Shown here: piece by piece, positions 27,844 to 36,108 of the stretch | How the letters are laid out: each line of letters starts with the position of its first letter | How positions within the stretch are numbered: position 1 is the first letter of the stretch | Origin: Actinomycetota bacterium | GTDB lineage: Bacteria > Actinomycetota > Actinomycetes > S36-B12 | Reading direction: 5' to 3' | Length of the DNA stretch: 36,108 nucleotides | Assembly: GCA_947449945.1 (NCBI GenBank) | Contig: CANFTO010000008.1 | Coordinates: 1 to 36,108 of the forward strand | The notes under the pieces: model-generated | What the model saw: the letters and a program-made list of their open reading frames with translations, nothing else | The model's database searches: none | What the model was told of the DNA's origin: nothing | Program-made: the position numbers and the translations under genes

Positions 27844-28604
27844 ACTCAGTGAACACTGGCGAAGCCATTGTGTTTTGGGTGTGTGCGGTTCTTGCGGTTC
27901 TTGGAGCCGTAGGTCTGATCACGTCACGTAAGGCTGTGCACAGTGCGCTGTGGATGGCATTGACCATGATCAGCCTCGCAGTGCTGTACATCGCGAACAA
28001 CGCGCCTTTCCTTGGCATGGTTCAGGTGATTGTGTACACCGGAGCAGTCATGATGCTGTTCTTATTCGTACTAATGGTGGTCGGCGTCGATTCATCTGAC
28101 TCCCTCATCGAGACCATCAAGGGTCAGCGTTTCTTGGCGCTCCTCCTAGGTTTGTTGCTCATTGTGATTTTGGTTTGGGGCCTAGGCAGTTCACTTGCCG
28201 GATTGCCCGCCGTTGGTCTTGATGGCGCGAACCGAGTTGACGGTGGCAATGTTCAGAGCATCGCTCACCTGATCTTCACTGATTACCTTGTGGTTTTCGA
28301 AGTCACGTCCGCACTGCTGATTACCGCTGCAATGGGTGCAATGGTGCTTGCCCATCGCGAGCACTGGCAACCAAAGCCAACACAGGCTCAGTTGTCTGTT
28401 GCTCGCTTCAAGGGTGATGAGCACCCAGGTAACCGTCCAAACCCAGGTATCTATGCCCGGCACAATGCAGTGGACACACCTGCACTTTTGCCTGACGGAA
28501 CCCCAACGGATGCCAGCATCCCGGGAGCGCTTCGTGCCCGTGGCGAGGTTGCGCCCGTTGACATCAATGATGGTCGCGCAATCGAGGAGGCTGATTCGCT
28601 ATGA
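27840..28604 (+). CDS. nuoJ: NADH-quinone oxidoreductase subunit J
   Basis: [53 protein letters not shown] overlap with nuoI. Confidence 0.96.
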   Translation: MNSVNTGEAIVFWVCAVLAVLGAVGLITSRKAVHSALWMALTMISLAVLYIANNAPFLGMVQVIVYTGAVMMLFLFVLMVVGVDSSDSLIETIKGQRFLALLLGLLLIVILVWGLGSSLAGLPAVGLDGANRVDGGNVQSIAHLIFTDYLVVFEVTSALLITAAMGAMVLAHREHWQPKPTQAQLSVARFKGDEHPGNRPNPGIYARHNAVDTPALLPDGTPTDASIPGALRARGEVAPVDINDGRAIEEADSL

Positions 28605-28900
28605 ATCCATCCAATTACGTGATTCTTTCCGCCCTGCTATTTGGTATCGGAGCCCTCGGGGTTCTGGTGCGCCGAAATGCCATCGTCGTGTTCATGAGTG
28701 TGGAACTCATGTTGAACGCAGCGAACTTGGCATTCGTGGCGTTTGCCCGAATGAATGGAAATCTGGACGGCCAAGTCGTGGCGTTCTTCGTGATGGTTGT
28801 TGCAGCCGCTGAAGTTGTAGTGGGCCTAGCAATCATCGTGCAGATCTTCCGATCACGCCGATCAGCATCCATCGACGAACCCAACCTGCTGAAGTACTAG
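28601..28900 (+). CDS. nuoK: NADH-quinone oxidoreductase subunit K
   Basis: [42 protein letters not shown]. Confidence 0.97.
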   Translation: MNPSNYVILSALLFGIGALGVLVRRNAIVVFMSVELMLNAANLAFVAFARMNGNLDGQVVAFFVMVVAAAEVVVGLAIIVQIFRSRRSASIDEPNLLKY

Positions 28901-28914
28901 GACAAGGACGCATC

Positions 28915-30810
28915 GTGCAAGAGGTAATGCCTGCAACCGGCGTGTTCTCGCTGCTGTGGCTCTTGATTGCGCTGCCGCTAGCCGGAGCTGCAATCCTGCT
29001 GTTCAGTGGGCGAAAGACAAATAAGTGGGGCCCTTATCTGGGTGTCTTCACTGTGTTCGTCGACGCAGTCATCGCGATCTGGATGTTGATCGCGATGATG
29101 GGCAATGGATCGGAACAACGCACCTTTAGTCAAAATGAATTCAGCTGGATGTTCGCAGGGAACTTCAAGGTCGATATGGCCTTCCAGCTTGATCAACTTT
29201 CAATGGTGTTCGTGCTCCTCATCACAATTGTTGGCACCCTGATTCATGTCTACTCACTTGGTTACATGAGCCATGATCCCGATAAGCGCAAGTTCTTCGG
29301 CTACCTGAACCTCTTCGTCGCCGCAATGCTGCTCTTGGTCCTGGCAAATAACTACCTCCTCTTGTACGTGGGATGGGAAGGCGTAGGCCTTGCCTCGTTC
29401 TTGCTCATCAGCTTCTGGCAGATCAAGCCAACAGCAGCGGCCGCTGGCAAGAAGGCATTCATCATCAACCGTGTTGGTGACGTCGGCCTGAGCTTGGCGA
29501 TCATGGTCATGTTCGTCACCTTCGGGTCCGTTGGTTTCGATGAAGTTTTTGGATCCACTGGTCAAGCAAGTGAAGGGACCCTCACTGCTATCGGTTTGTT
29601 GCTGCTCCTTGCCGCTTGCGGCAAGTCAGCGCAGTTCCCGCTTCAGGCTTGGTTGCTCGACGCGATGGAAGGCCCGACTCCAGTCTCGGCTCTTATTCAC
29701 GCAGCAACGATGGTTACCGCGGGCGTGTACCTGATCACCCGAAGCAACCCGATATTCGATGCCGCCACGTGGGCAGCAACAGCAGTTGTGGTTATTGGTG
29801 TCATCACCATGTTCATGGGCGCGATCATCGGTTCAGCGAAGGATGACATTAAGAAGTCGCTCGCTGGTTCCACGATGAGCCAGATCGGGTACATGGTTTT
29901 GGCTGCCGGTCTTGGACCAATTGGCTATGTCTTCGCGATTTTCCATTTATTGACCCACGGTGTCTTCAAGGCAGGCTTGTTCTTGGGCGCTGGTTCGGTA
30001 ATGCACGGAATGAACGACAACGTCAACATGCGTCGCTATGGTGCCTTGCGCACAGCAATGATCGTGACATATGCAACGTTCATCATCGGCACCTTGTCGA
30101 TCATGGGTATTCCACCGTTCTCTGGCTTCTGGTCTAAAGACTCGATCATTCATGCCGCTTTTGAGAGCAACACTCTTGTAGGCATTCTGACGATCATCGC
30201 TGCAGCCATCACTGGCTTCTATATGACTCGCATGGCTGCGATGACCTTCTTCGGTAAGGCGCGTTGGGAAGACGGCGTGCATCCACATGAATCACCAAAG
30301 GTGATGACGATTCCGTTGATCATCTTGGCTGTTGGATCGACGTTCATGGGTATGGCATTGCTTTTCTGGGGCAATATCGAAACCTGGCTTGAGCCAGTTG
30401 TGGGCATCAAGAAGGAAGAGATTGGAATTCCTGACTGGTTGCTCATGACCATCACATTGGTCTTGGTTCTCGCAGGTGCAGCGTACGGATGGATTCAGTA
30501 CGCACGGCGTGAAGTACCAATCGTTGCTCCACGTGGCAACTGGTTGACTCGCGCAGCTCGCGAAGACCTTTATGGCGACGCTGTGAACAACACACTTGTG
30601 GTGCAGCCATCTTTCTGGTTGTCGCGTTTCTTAGTGTGGTTCGACGGTTCATGGATTGACGGATTCGTGAATGGCAGTGCGGCCTTCTTTGGTGGATTGT
30701 CAGCTCGTCTGCGTCCGTACCAGTCTGGCTTCATTCGCTCCTACGCACTATCCATGGTCGGCGGCGCCGTCTTGGTTGTCTTGGCACTCGTATTGGTGAG
30801 GCTCTCGTGA
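28915..30810 (+). CDS. nuoL: NADH-quinone oxidoreductase subunit L
   Basis: YVGWEGVGLASFLLISFW, FPLQAWLLDAMEGPTPVSALIHAATMVTAGVYLI, FAIFHLLTHGVFKAGLFLGAGSVMH, GIPPFSGFWSKDSII. Confidence 0.97.
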   Translation: MQEVMPATGVFSLLWLLIALPLAGAAILLFSGRKTNKWGPYLGVFTVFVDAVIAIWMLIAMMGNGSEQRTFSQNEFSWMFAGNFKVDMAFQLDQLSMVFVLLITIVGTLIHVYSLGYMSHDPDKRKFFGYLNLFVAAMLLLVLANNYLLLYVGWEGVGLASFLLISFWQIKPTAAAAGKKAFIINRVGDVGLSLAIMVMFVTFGSVGFDEVFGSTGQASEGTLTAIGLLLLLAACGKSAQFPLQAWLLDAMEGPTPVSALIHAATMVTAGVYLITRSNPIFDAATWAATAVVVIGVITMFMGAIIGSAKDDIKKSLAGSTMSQIGYMVLAAGLGPIGYVFAIFHLLTHGVFKAGLFLGAGSVMHGMNDNVNMRRYGALRTAMIVTYATFIIGTLSIMGIPPFSGFWSKDSIIHAAFESNTLVGILTIIAAAITGFYMTRMAAMTFFGKARWEDGVHPHESPKVMTIPLIILAVGSTFMGMALLFWGNIETWLEPVVGIKKEEIGIPDWLLMTITLVLVLAGAAYGWIQYARREVPIVAPRGNWLTRAAREDLYGDAVNNTLVVQPSFWLSRFLVWFDGSWIDGFVNGSAAFFGGLSARLRPYQSGFIRSYALSMVGGAVLVVLALVLVRLS

Positions 30811-32357
30811 ATTCGTTCCCTTGGCTGACCGTTCTCGGTCTGGTCCCACTTGGCGGCAGTGTTGTTGTGGCACTGTTGCCAAAATCAAAGCCGTTACTTG
30901 CTAAGCAGGTAGCTTTTGCAATTTCGCTCGTGGTCCTAGCCCTTGTGGTGGTTGTTGCGCTGAAGTTCGATGGCTCAAGCAACTCGCCGTACCAATTTGT
31001 TGAAATCCACGACTGGATTCCAAGTTTTGGTGTCACCTACTCACTTGGTGTCGATGGCATTGGCCTAGTGCTGATCGCACTCTCGGCTGTTCTCATTCCT
31101 GTCACGATCCTCGCAGGTTGGAATGACGTTGAGCAGCCACAGGCAGAAAGTGTCGGCAGCGTGAAGGGTTACTTCGCGTTGATCTTGGTACTCGAGACCA
31201 TGATGATCGGCGTCTTCGCAGCAACCGACGTTTTCTTGTTCTACGTCTTCTTTGAAGCGATGTTAATTCCGGTGTACTTCATGATTGGTCGCTACGGCGG
31301 TGCCCAGCGTTCATATGCTGCGATGAAGTTCCTGATCTACAGTTTGGTCGGCGGTTTATTCATGCTGGCGGCGATGATTGGTTTGTACATCGTCACCGGA
31401 ACGTTCAACTGGTTTGCGATCCTTTCAGGTGCAGACATTGATCCAACAACACAGAAGTTTCTCTTCCTTGGGTTCTTCCTTGCCTTTGCGATCAAGGCTC
31501 CAATGTGGCCATTCCACACCTGGTTGCCTGATGCAGCCGCTGCATCAAAGCCAGGCACGGCAGTGCTCCTGATTGGCGTGCTCGACAAAGTCGGCACGTT
31601 CGGCATGATTCGCTACTGCTTACCGATCTTCCCGGCAGCAAGCGATTTCTATGCACCAGTCATCATCGTGCTCGCTGTCGTGGGTATTTTCTATGGTGCC
31701 TTCGTTGCACTAGGTCAAAACGATCTCAAGCGGCTGTTTGCCTACTCATCGATGTCGCACTTTGGCTTCATCATTTTGGGCATCTTCGTGTTCACGAGCA
31801 TTGGCATCAGCGGCGCAACGATCTACATGGTGGCGCATGGCCTGTCCACTGCAGCACTGTTCTTGACAGCTGGCTACCTCATGCAGCGCCGAGATGGCTC
31901 AAGCCTGCTTTCGGATTACTCAGGCGTCAATAAGCCAGCGCCAGTGCTTGCAGGGTTCTTCTTATTCGCAGCATTGTCATCACTTGCATTGCCAGGTTTG
32001 GTGTCGTTCGTCGGCGAATTTATGGTGCTCCTTGGAACCTTCCAGCGTTACATCTGGGTTGGTGGCATCGCAACGCTTGGCATCGTGATCACTGCGGCTT
32101 ACGTTCTTCGCGTGTACCAAAAGTCGATGACTGGTGCTGTGGGAAGCGGACTTGAGCATATTAAGGATCTAACCGGTCGTGAGATCACGGCATTGGTACC
32201 TATTGCTGCATTGACGATCTTCCTTGGTTTGTACCCAGCACCGGTTCTCAATGTGGTGAATCCAGCAGTGGACACCGTGATGACATTGGTTGGGGCAACA
32301 AACCCTGAGCCAACCGTTGGCATTAGTAGCACCACGTCGCAAGGAGCCCAGCAGTGA
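30807..32357 (+). CDS. nuoM: NADH-quinone oxidoreductase subunit M
   Basis: YFMIGRYGG, FLAFAIKAPMWPFHTWLPDAAAASKPGTAVLLIGVLDKVGTFGMIRYCLPIFP, RLFAYSSMSHFGFIILG. Confidence 0.97.
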   Translation: MNSFPWLTVLGLVPLGGSVVVALLPKSKPLLAKQVAFAISLVVLALVVVVALKFDGSSNSPYQFVEIHDWIPSFGVTYSLGVDGIGLVLIALSAVLIPVTILAGWNDVEQPQAESVGSVKGYFALILVLETMMIGVFAATDVFLFYVFFEAMLIPVYFMIGRYGGAQRSYAAMKFLIYSLVGGLFMLAAMIGLYIVTGTFNWFAILSGADIDPTTQKFLFLGFFLAFAIKAPMWPFHTWLPDAAAASKPGTAVLLIGVLDKVGTFGMIRYCLPIFPAASDFYAPVIIVLAVVGIFYGAFVALGQNDLKRLFAYSSMSHFGFIILGIFVFTSIGISGATIYMVAHGLSTAALFLTAGYLMQRRDGSSLLSDYSGVNKPAPVLAGFFLFAALSSLALPGLVSFVGEFMVLLGTFQRYIWVGGIATLGIVITAAYVLRVYQKSMTGAVGSGLEHIKDLTGREITALVPIAALTIFLGLYPAPVLNVVNPAVDTVMTLVGATNPEPTVGISSTTSQGAQQ

Positions 32358-33925
32358 ACGCCGTAGCATCAGTGATCCACGCGGTGGATGCAACTCCATG
32401 GGTGATGCCAACCCTTGATTACCGTTTATTGGCTCCCGTGCTCATCGTGCTTGGCGCCGGTGTGGTGTCGGTACTCTTTGAAGCATTCCTGCCACGCGGT
32501 GCACGTCGGCCGGCTCAGTTGTCTCTTGTCTTTGTCTCATTGATTGCTGCGCTGATAGCAGTGATCAATCTCAATGGCGTTCGAGAGACCGCCGGTCAGG
32601 GCGCTCTTGCGATTGATGGCCCAGGGCTCATTCTTCAGGGCACTGTTGTCGTCATCGCAATCTTGGGTGCGCTGCTGATGGCAGAACGTGGCTTAGATCC
32701 AAATGGTGACGCATTCGCAGCCCGAGCTTCCTCGCTGCCTGGATCTGAAGATGAGCGTCAGTTCACGGCGCGTGGATACTTCCAAACCGAAATCTGGACC
32801 TTCTTCCTTTTCGCCGTCGGCGGCATGATGTTGTTCCCAATTGCTAACGATCTTCTCATGATGTTCGTAGCACTGGAAGTCATGTCACTTCCGTTGTACC
32901 TCCTTGCAGGTATGGCCCGTCGACGTCGTTTGCTTTCACAAGAAGCCGCATTGAAGTACTTCGTCCTTGGTGCGTTCGCTTCGGCCTTCTTCTTGTATGG
33001 CGCAGCATTGTTGTACGGCTTCAGCGGTTCAATTTCGTTTGCGGGAATTGCCAGCTCACTTGGTTCCAAGACAGGCGAAACTGCACTCATCTTGATCGCG
33101 ATTGGATTGGTTGTTGCGGGTCTGCTTTTCAAGATCGGTGCTGCACCATTCCACCAGTGGGCACCAGATGTGTACCAAGGTGCGCCTACGCCGCTCACGG
33201 GCTTCATGGCCGCAGCTGTCAAGATCGCTGCTTTCGGTGCCCTTCTGCGTCTGCTCTATGTGGCACTCGGCGGCATGCGCTGGGATTGGGCCCCGATGCT
33301 GTGGGTCATTTCAATTCTGACCATGTTCATTGGTGCCATTTTGGCGCTTACTCAATCTGACATGAAGCGAATGATCGCGTACTCGTCCATTGCTCAGGCT
33401 GGTTTCATCCTGCTTGGTGTTGTTGCAGCAAGTGCCGCAGGTCTTGCCGGTTCTATTTTCTACTTGATCGCGTACGCATTCACCACCATTGGTGTCTTTG
33501 CTGTGATTTCGATGGTTCGTGATGAGAATGGCGAAGCAACGCATCTGTCGAAGTGGGCTGGTCTTGGCAGAAAGTCACCATTCATCGCCACGCTGTTCAC
33601 CATCTTTATGCTGGCGCTCACAGGCATTCCGCTCACTAGCGGTTTCATCGGCAAGTTCTATGTGTTTACCGCGGCCTACGCATCAGGTGACAAGTGGTTG
33701 GTCATCGCCGCTGTTCTTGCGTCTCTTATCGCAGCATTCTTCTATATGCGCGTCGTGGTCTTGATGTTCTTCACTGAGCCAACGCAAGAAACCGCAACAG
33801 TGGCTATTCCTTCGGTGTTCACCACGGTTGCATTGGCTGCATCAGCAACGGTCACAGTGTTGCTAGGCATCTTCCCTCAGCCGCTTCTCGACCTCATTAA
33901 TAACGCCGGCGTCTTCATCCGCTAG
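32354..33925 (+). CDS. nuoN: NADH-quinone oxidoreductase subunit N
   Basis: LALEVMSLPLYLLAG-like, FKIGAAPFHQWAPDVYQGAPTPLTGFMAAAVKIAAFGALLRLL, RMIAYSSIAQAGFILLG, GIPLTSGFIGKFYVF. Confidence 0.97.
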   Translation: MNAVASVIHAVDATPWVMPTLDYRLLAPVLIVLGAGVVSVLFEAFLPRGARRPAQLSLVFVSLIAALIAVINLNGVRETAGQGALAIDGPGLILQGTVVVIAILGALLMAERGLDPNGDAFAARASSLPGSEDERQFTARGYFQTEIWTFFLFAVGGMMLFPIANDLLMMFVALEVMSLPLYLLAGMARRRRLLSQEAALKYFVLGAFASAFFLYGAALLYGFSGSISFAGIASSLGSKTGETALILIAIGLVVAGLLFKIGAAPFHQWAPDVYQGAPTPLTGFMAAAVKIAAFGALLRLLYVALGGMRWDWAPMLWVISILTMFIGAILALTQSDMKRMIAYSSIAQAGFILLGVVAASAAGLAGSIFYLIAYAFTTIGVFAVISMVRDENGEATHLSKWAGLGRKSPFIATLFTIFMLALTGIPLTSGFIGKFYVFTAAYASGDKWLVIAAVLASLIAAFFYMRVVVLMFFTEPTQETATVAIPSVFTTVALAASATVTVLLGIFPQPLLDLINNAGVFIR

Positions 33926-33937
33926 TCACGTGCTGAT

Positions 33938-34933
33938 ATGAGTCCTCAACCCTTAGGTTCGCTTTCCAGTGACCCTGCCCTTGAGGCCTCGATGACGGCT
34001 GCCATGGAGCGTGTGGAAATCGCGCTGCATGAAGCAATCAAAAGCGAATATCCATTCGTTACAGAGACTTCCGCGCATCTTGTTGATGCAGGCGGAAAGC
34101 GATTCCGTCCGCTCTTGACGCTTCTTGCCGCGCAGTTTGGAGACCCTGATCGCAAGGAAGTCATTGATGCGGCTGTGGTTGTTGAGCTCACGCATTTAGC
34201 AACTCTGTATCACGATGACGTGATGGATGAAGCGAAGATGCGTCGAGGAGCTGCGTCTGCGAACGCCCGTTGGGATAACTCAATCGCAATTTTGACTGGT
34301 GATTTTCTCTTTGCTCGAGCGTCAGATATTTTGGCCGACCTTGGCCCTGATGCTGTGCGCATTCAAGCACGCACCTTTGAGCGTCTGTGTATCGGCCAAA
34401 TTCGCGAAACAGTGGGCCCAGTTGATGGCACTGATCCAGTACAGCATCACATTGAGGTACTTGCGGACAAAACAGGTTCACTGATTGCAACAGCAGGTCG
34501 CTTTGGTGCGATGCTTTCTGGTGCAGATGCAGTGACCACAGATGTGCTCACCAAGTTTGGTGAATGCATCGGTGTTGCCTTTCAACTAGCTGACGATCTC
34601 GTTGATATTACTTCTGAATCAGAGCAATCAGGTAAGACTCCTGGCACAGACTTGCGCGAGGGAATCCCAACGTTGGCGGGCTTGATTGCCATGGCCAGTA
34701 CTGATGCAACTGATGCCCGTTTGCAAGGTTTACTTTCTCGGCCGTTGCCTGATGATGCTGAGCACGCTGAAGCACTTGCTTTGTTGCGAAGCCATAGTGC
34801 GATAAGTGAAGCGCGTGCCCAGGCGCGCAATTGGGCTGACAATGCCCGGGAGTCCCTGAGTGAACTGCCTGATACCCCTGCGCGTGCTGCCCTCGAAGCA
34901 CTTTGCGATTACGTCGTATCTCGCACTGGCTAA
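33938..34933 (+). CDS. Polyprenyl diphosphate synthase (HepT/GrcC-type long-chain prenyltransferase)
   Basis: GGKRFRPLL, LYHDDVMDEAKMRRG (FARM), LIATAGRFGAMLSG, QLADDLVDITSESEQSGKTPGTDLREG (SARM). Confidence 0.95.
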   Translation: MSPQPLGSLSSDPALEASMTAAMERVEIALHEAIKSEYPFVTETSAHLVDAGGKRFRPLLTLLAAQFGDPDRKEVIDAAVVVELTHLATLYHDDVMDEAKMRRGAASANARWDNSIAILTGDFLFARASDILADLGPDAVRIQARTFERLCIGQIRETVGPVDGTDPVQHHIEVLADKTGSLIATAGRFGAMLSGADAVTTDVLTKFGECIGVAFQLADDLVDITSESEQSGKTPGTDLREGIPTLAGLIAMASTDATDARLQGLLSRPLPDDAEHAEALALLRSHSAISEARAQARNWADNARESLSELPDTPARAALEALCDYVVSRTG

Positions 34934-34934
34934 T

Positions 34935-35852
34935 TCATTCTTCTGGGATGAGGTATTCGTCTCCAGGTCGTGCAGTGTGCGGATGGCGAATTTCATCCAC
35001 AGTAAAAATCACGAGTGCAATCCAGATCAGGATGAATCCGACCCATCGTTCAGGTGACATGGCTTCGTGAAAGAAGACCAGGCCGATGATGAATAAGCCC
35101 ACAGGCGTGATGTATTCCAAAACTCCCAACACGGTGAGTGGTACGCGGGTAGCCGATCCAGCAAACAGCATCAATGGAATAGCAGTCACAGGGCCAGCAA
35201 GCATTAAGAGGCCCACGAGGTCCAGATGACCAGAAAACAGTGACGCAGTGTGGTTCAGCCCCATCACAATCAAAATGATGATGGCAACGGGAAGGAGCAC
35301 CGCTGCTTCCACTGCCACACTTTCAACAGCCGGGAAGTTCAAGTACTTCTTGATGTATCCGTAGATTGACCACGAAATGGCCAGGATGATCGCGATCCAC
35401 GGCACAGTCCTGTAACTCAAGGTGATCACCACGACGGCAAGGAGTGCAACAGCTACGGCAACCCATTGAGCGGATCGTAACTTTTCCTTGAGTACGAGCA
35501 CCCCGAGGGCGACAACCGCCAACGGAGTGATGAAGTAACCAAGGGATGAAGCCAAGGCGTTATTGGTGACAATGGAAAAGACGTACGTACTCCAGTTAGC
35601 TGCGAGGAATATCGCGGCAACAGCCAGGAGTCCCAGGCTTCGTTTATGAGTAAAGGCAGTACGAATGACGTACCAACGCCGAGTCAGGGTGATCACAATG
35701 CATAGGAAGACAAATGACCAAATGATGCGATTGGCAATGATCTCAATGATTGAAACTTCGTTGATGGCCTCAAAGTAAAACGGAAATAAGGCCCACAACG
35801 TATATGCCGAGGACCCGAGCAGAATTCCTACTGCTCTTTGGGTCTTGGGCAT
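34935..35852 (-). CDS. rarD: EamA/DMT-family transporter RarD
   Basis: GILLGSSAYTLWALFPFYFEAINEVSIIEIIANRIIWSFVFL; YFITPLAVVALGVLVLKEKLRSAQWVAV; typical 10-TM RarD. Confidence 0.9.
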   Translation of the reverse strand: MPKTQRAVGILLGSSAYTLWALFPFYFEAINEVSIIEIIANRIIWSFVFLCIVITLTRRWYVIRTAFTHKRSLGLLAVAAIFLAANWSTYVFSIVTNNALASSLGYFITPLAVVALGVLVLKEKLRSAQWVAVAVALLAVVVITLSYRTVPWIAIILAISWSIYGYIKKYLNFPAVESVAVEAAVLLPVAIIILIVMGLNHTASLFSGHLDLVGLLMLAGPVTAIPLMLFAGSATRVPLTVLGVLEYITPVGLFIIGLVFFHEAMSPERWVGFILIWIALVIFTVDEIRHPHTARPGDEYLIPEE

Positions 35853-35858
35853 GACTTC

Positions 35859-35864
35859 AGTCTA
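35859..35864 (-). promoter_or_regulatory. Candidate -10 element TAGACT for a leaderless rarD transcript
   Basis: Minus strand reads TAGACT-gaagtc-ATG (6-nt spacing) in the gap after the korB-like stop. Confidence 0.45.
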
Positions 35865-35865
35865 T

Positions 35866-36108
35866 TTACCCCACTGTCCAGGTGTCATGACCAGTGAGAA
35901 GTCCCTGAAGGTCACCTGCGCCTCGACGTTCTTTAACTGCGGCTACTTGCTCACGCACAAGGCGGTCATAGCTTGGTCGGTTCACGTCACGGAAAATTCC
36001 GATCGGGGTGTTCTGCAATGAGTAGACATCTGACAATCGCGACAGAGCGAAGGCAAGGCCTGGGTCTGCTGCATGCGCATCGTGACGGATGAGCGCGTCA
36101 GCGCCAAC
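35866..36108 (-). CDS. korB: 2-oxoacid:ferredoxin oxidoreductase beta subunit (KorB-like), C-terminal fragment truncated by window edge; absent from supplied ORF track
   Basis: Minus-strand translation VGADALIRHDAHAADPGLAFALSRLSDVYSLQNTPIGIFRDVNRPSYDRLVREQVAAVKERRGAGDLQGLLTGHDTWTVG* matches the C-terminal HDAHxxDPxLAFALSRL...TPIGIFR signature of actinobacterial KorB. Confidence 0.88.
   Translation of the reverse strand, partial: VGADALIRHDAHAADPGLAFALSRLSDVYSLQNTPIGIFRDVNRPSYDRLVREQVAAVKERRGAGDLQGLLTGHDTWTVG

Noticed and set aside
1-36108. Mobile element, prophage, CRISPR, toxin-antitoxin, biosynthetic or defence cluster
   Set aside because: No transposase, integrase, repeat arrays, tRNA-like integration sites or unexplained ORF clusters were seen; nearly all sequence is accounted for by recognisable housekeeping genes.

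Overview
The window is a gene-dense actinobacterial chromosome segment (inferred from gene families, synteny and leaderless TANNNT promoters) of mostly ordinary core metabolism. I see no mobile elements, CRISPR arrays, tRNAs or rRNAs. In order: partial acuC-like 3' end, BldC-like HTH, an unlisted 32-aa bS22/AURKAIP1-type ribosomal small protein, PlsC-like acyltransferase, HAD-IB hydrolase (-), glutaredoxin-like, Rex redox repressor, SUMT-like/HemD fusion, histidine phosphatase, cytochrome c maturation genes (TlpA/CcsX, CcdA, ResB, CcsB), PLDc_N protein (-), DUF4229 protein, menaquinone genes (menA-, menE-, menB, menC, menD, menF/entC-, menG), the complete 14-gene nuoA-N operon, a polyprenyl diphosphate synthase, RarD/EamA transporter (-), and a partial korB-like 3' end (-). 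I do not see convincing evidence of a novel defence or biosynthetic system. The most interesting signals are regulatory and organisational: (i) a near-consensus Rex operator in front of nuoA and a second Rex-like palindrome in front of rex; (ii) repeated TANNNT -10 elements exactly 6-7 nt upstream of start codons, predicting leaderless mRNAs, several in very compact divergent promoters; (iii) convergent junctions with no room for terminators, including a 147-bp antisense overlap of DUF4229 and menA; (iv) hemD directly after rex without hemA/hemC/hemB/hemL nearby.
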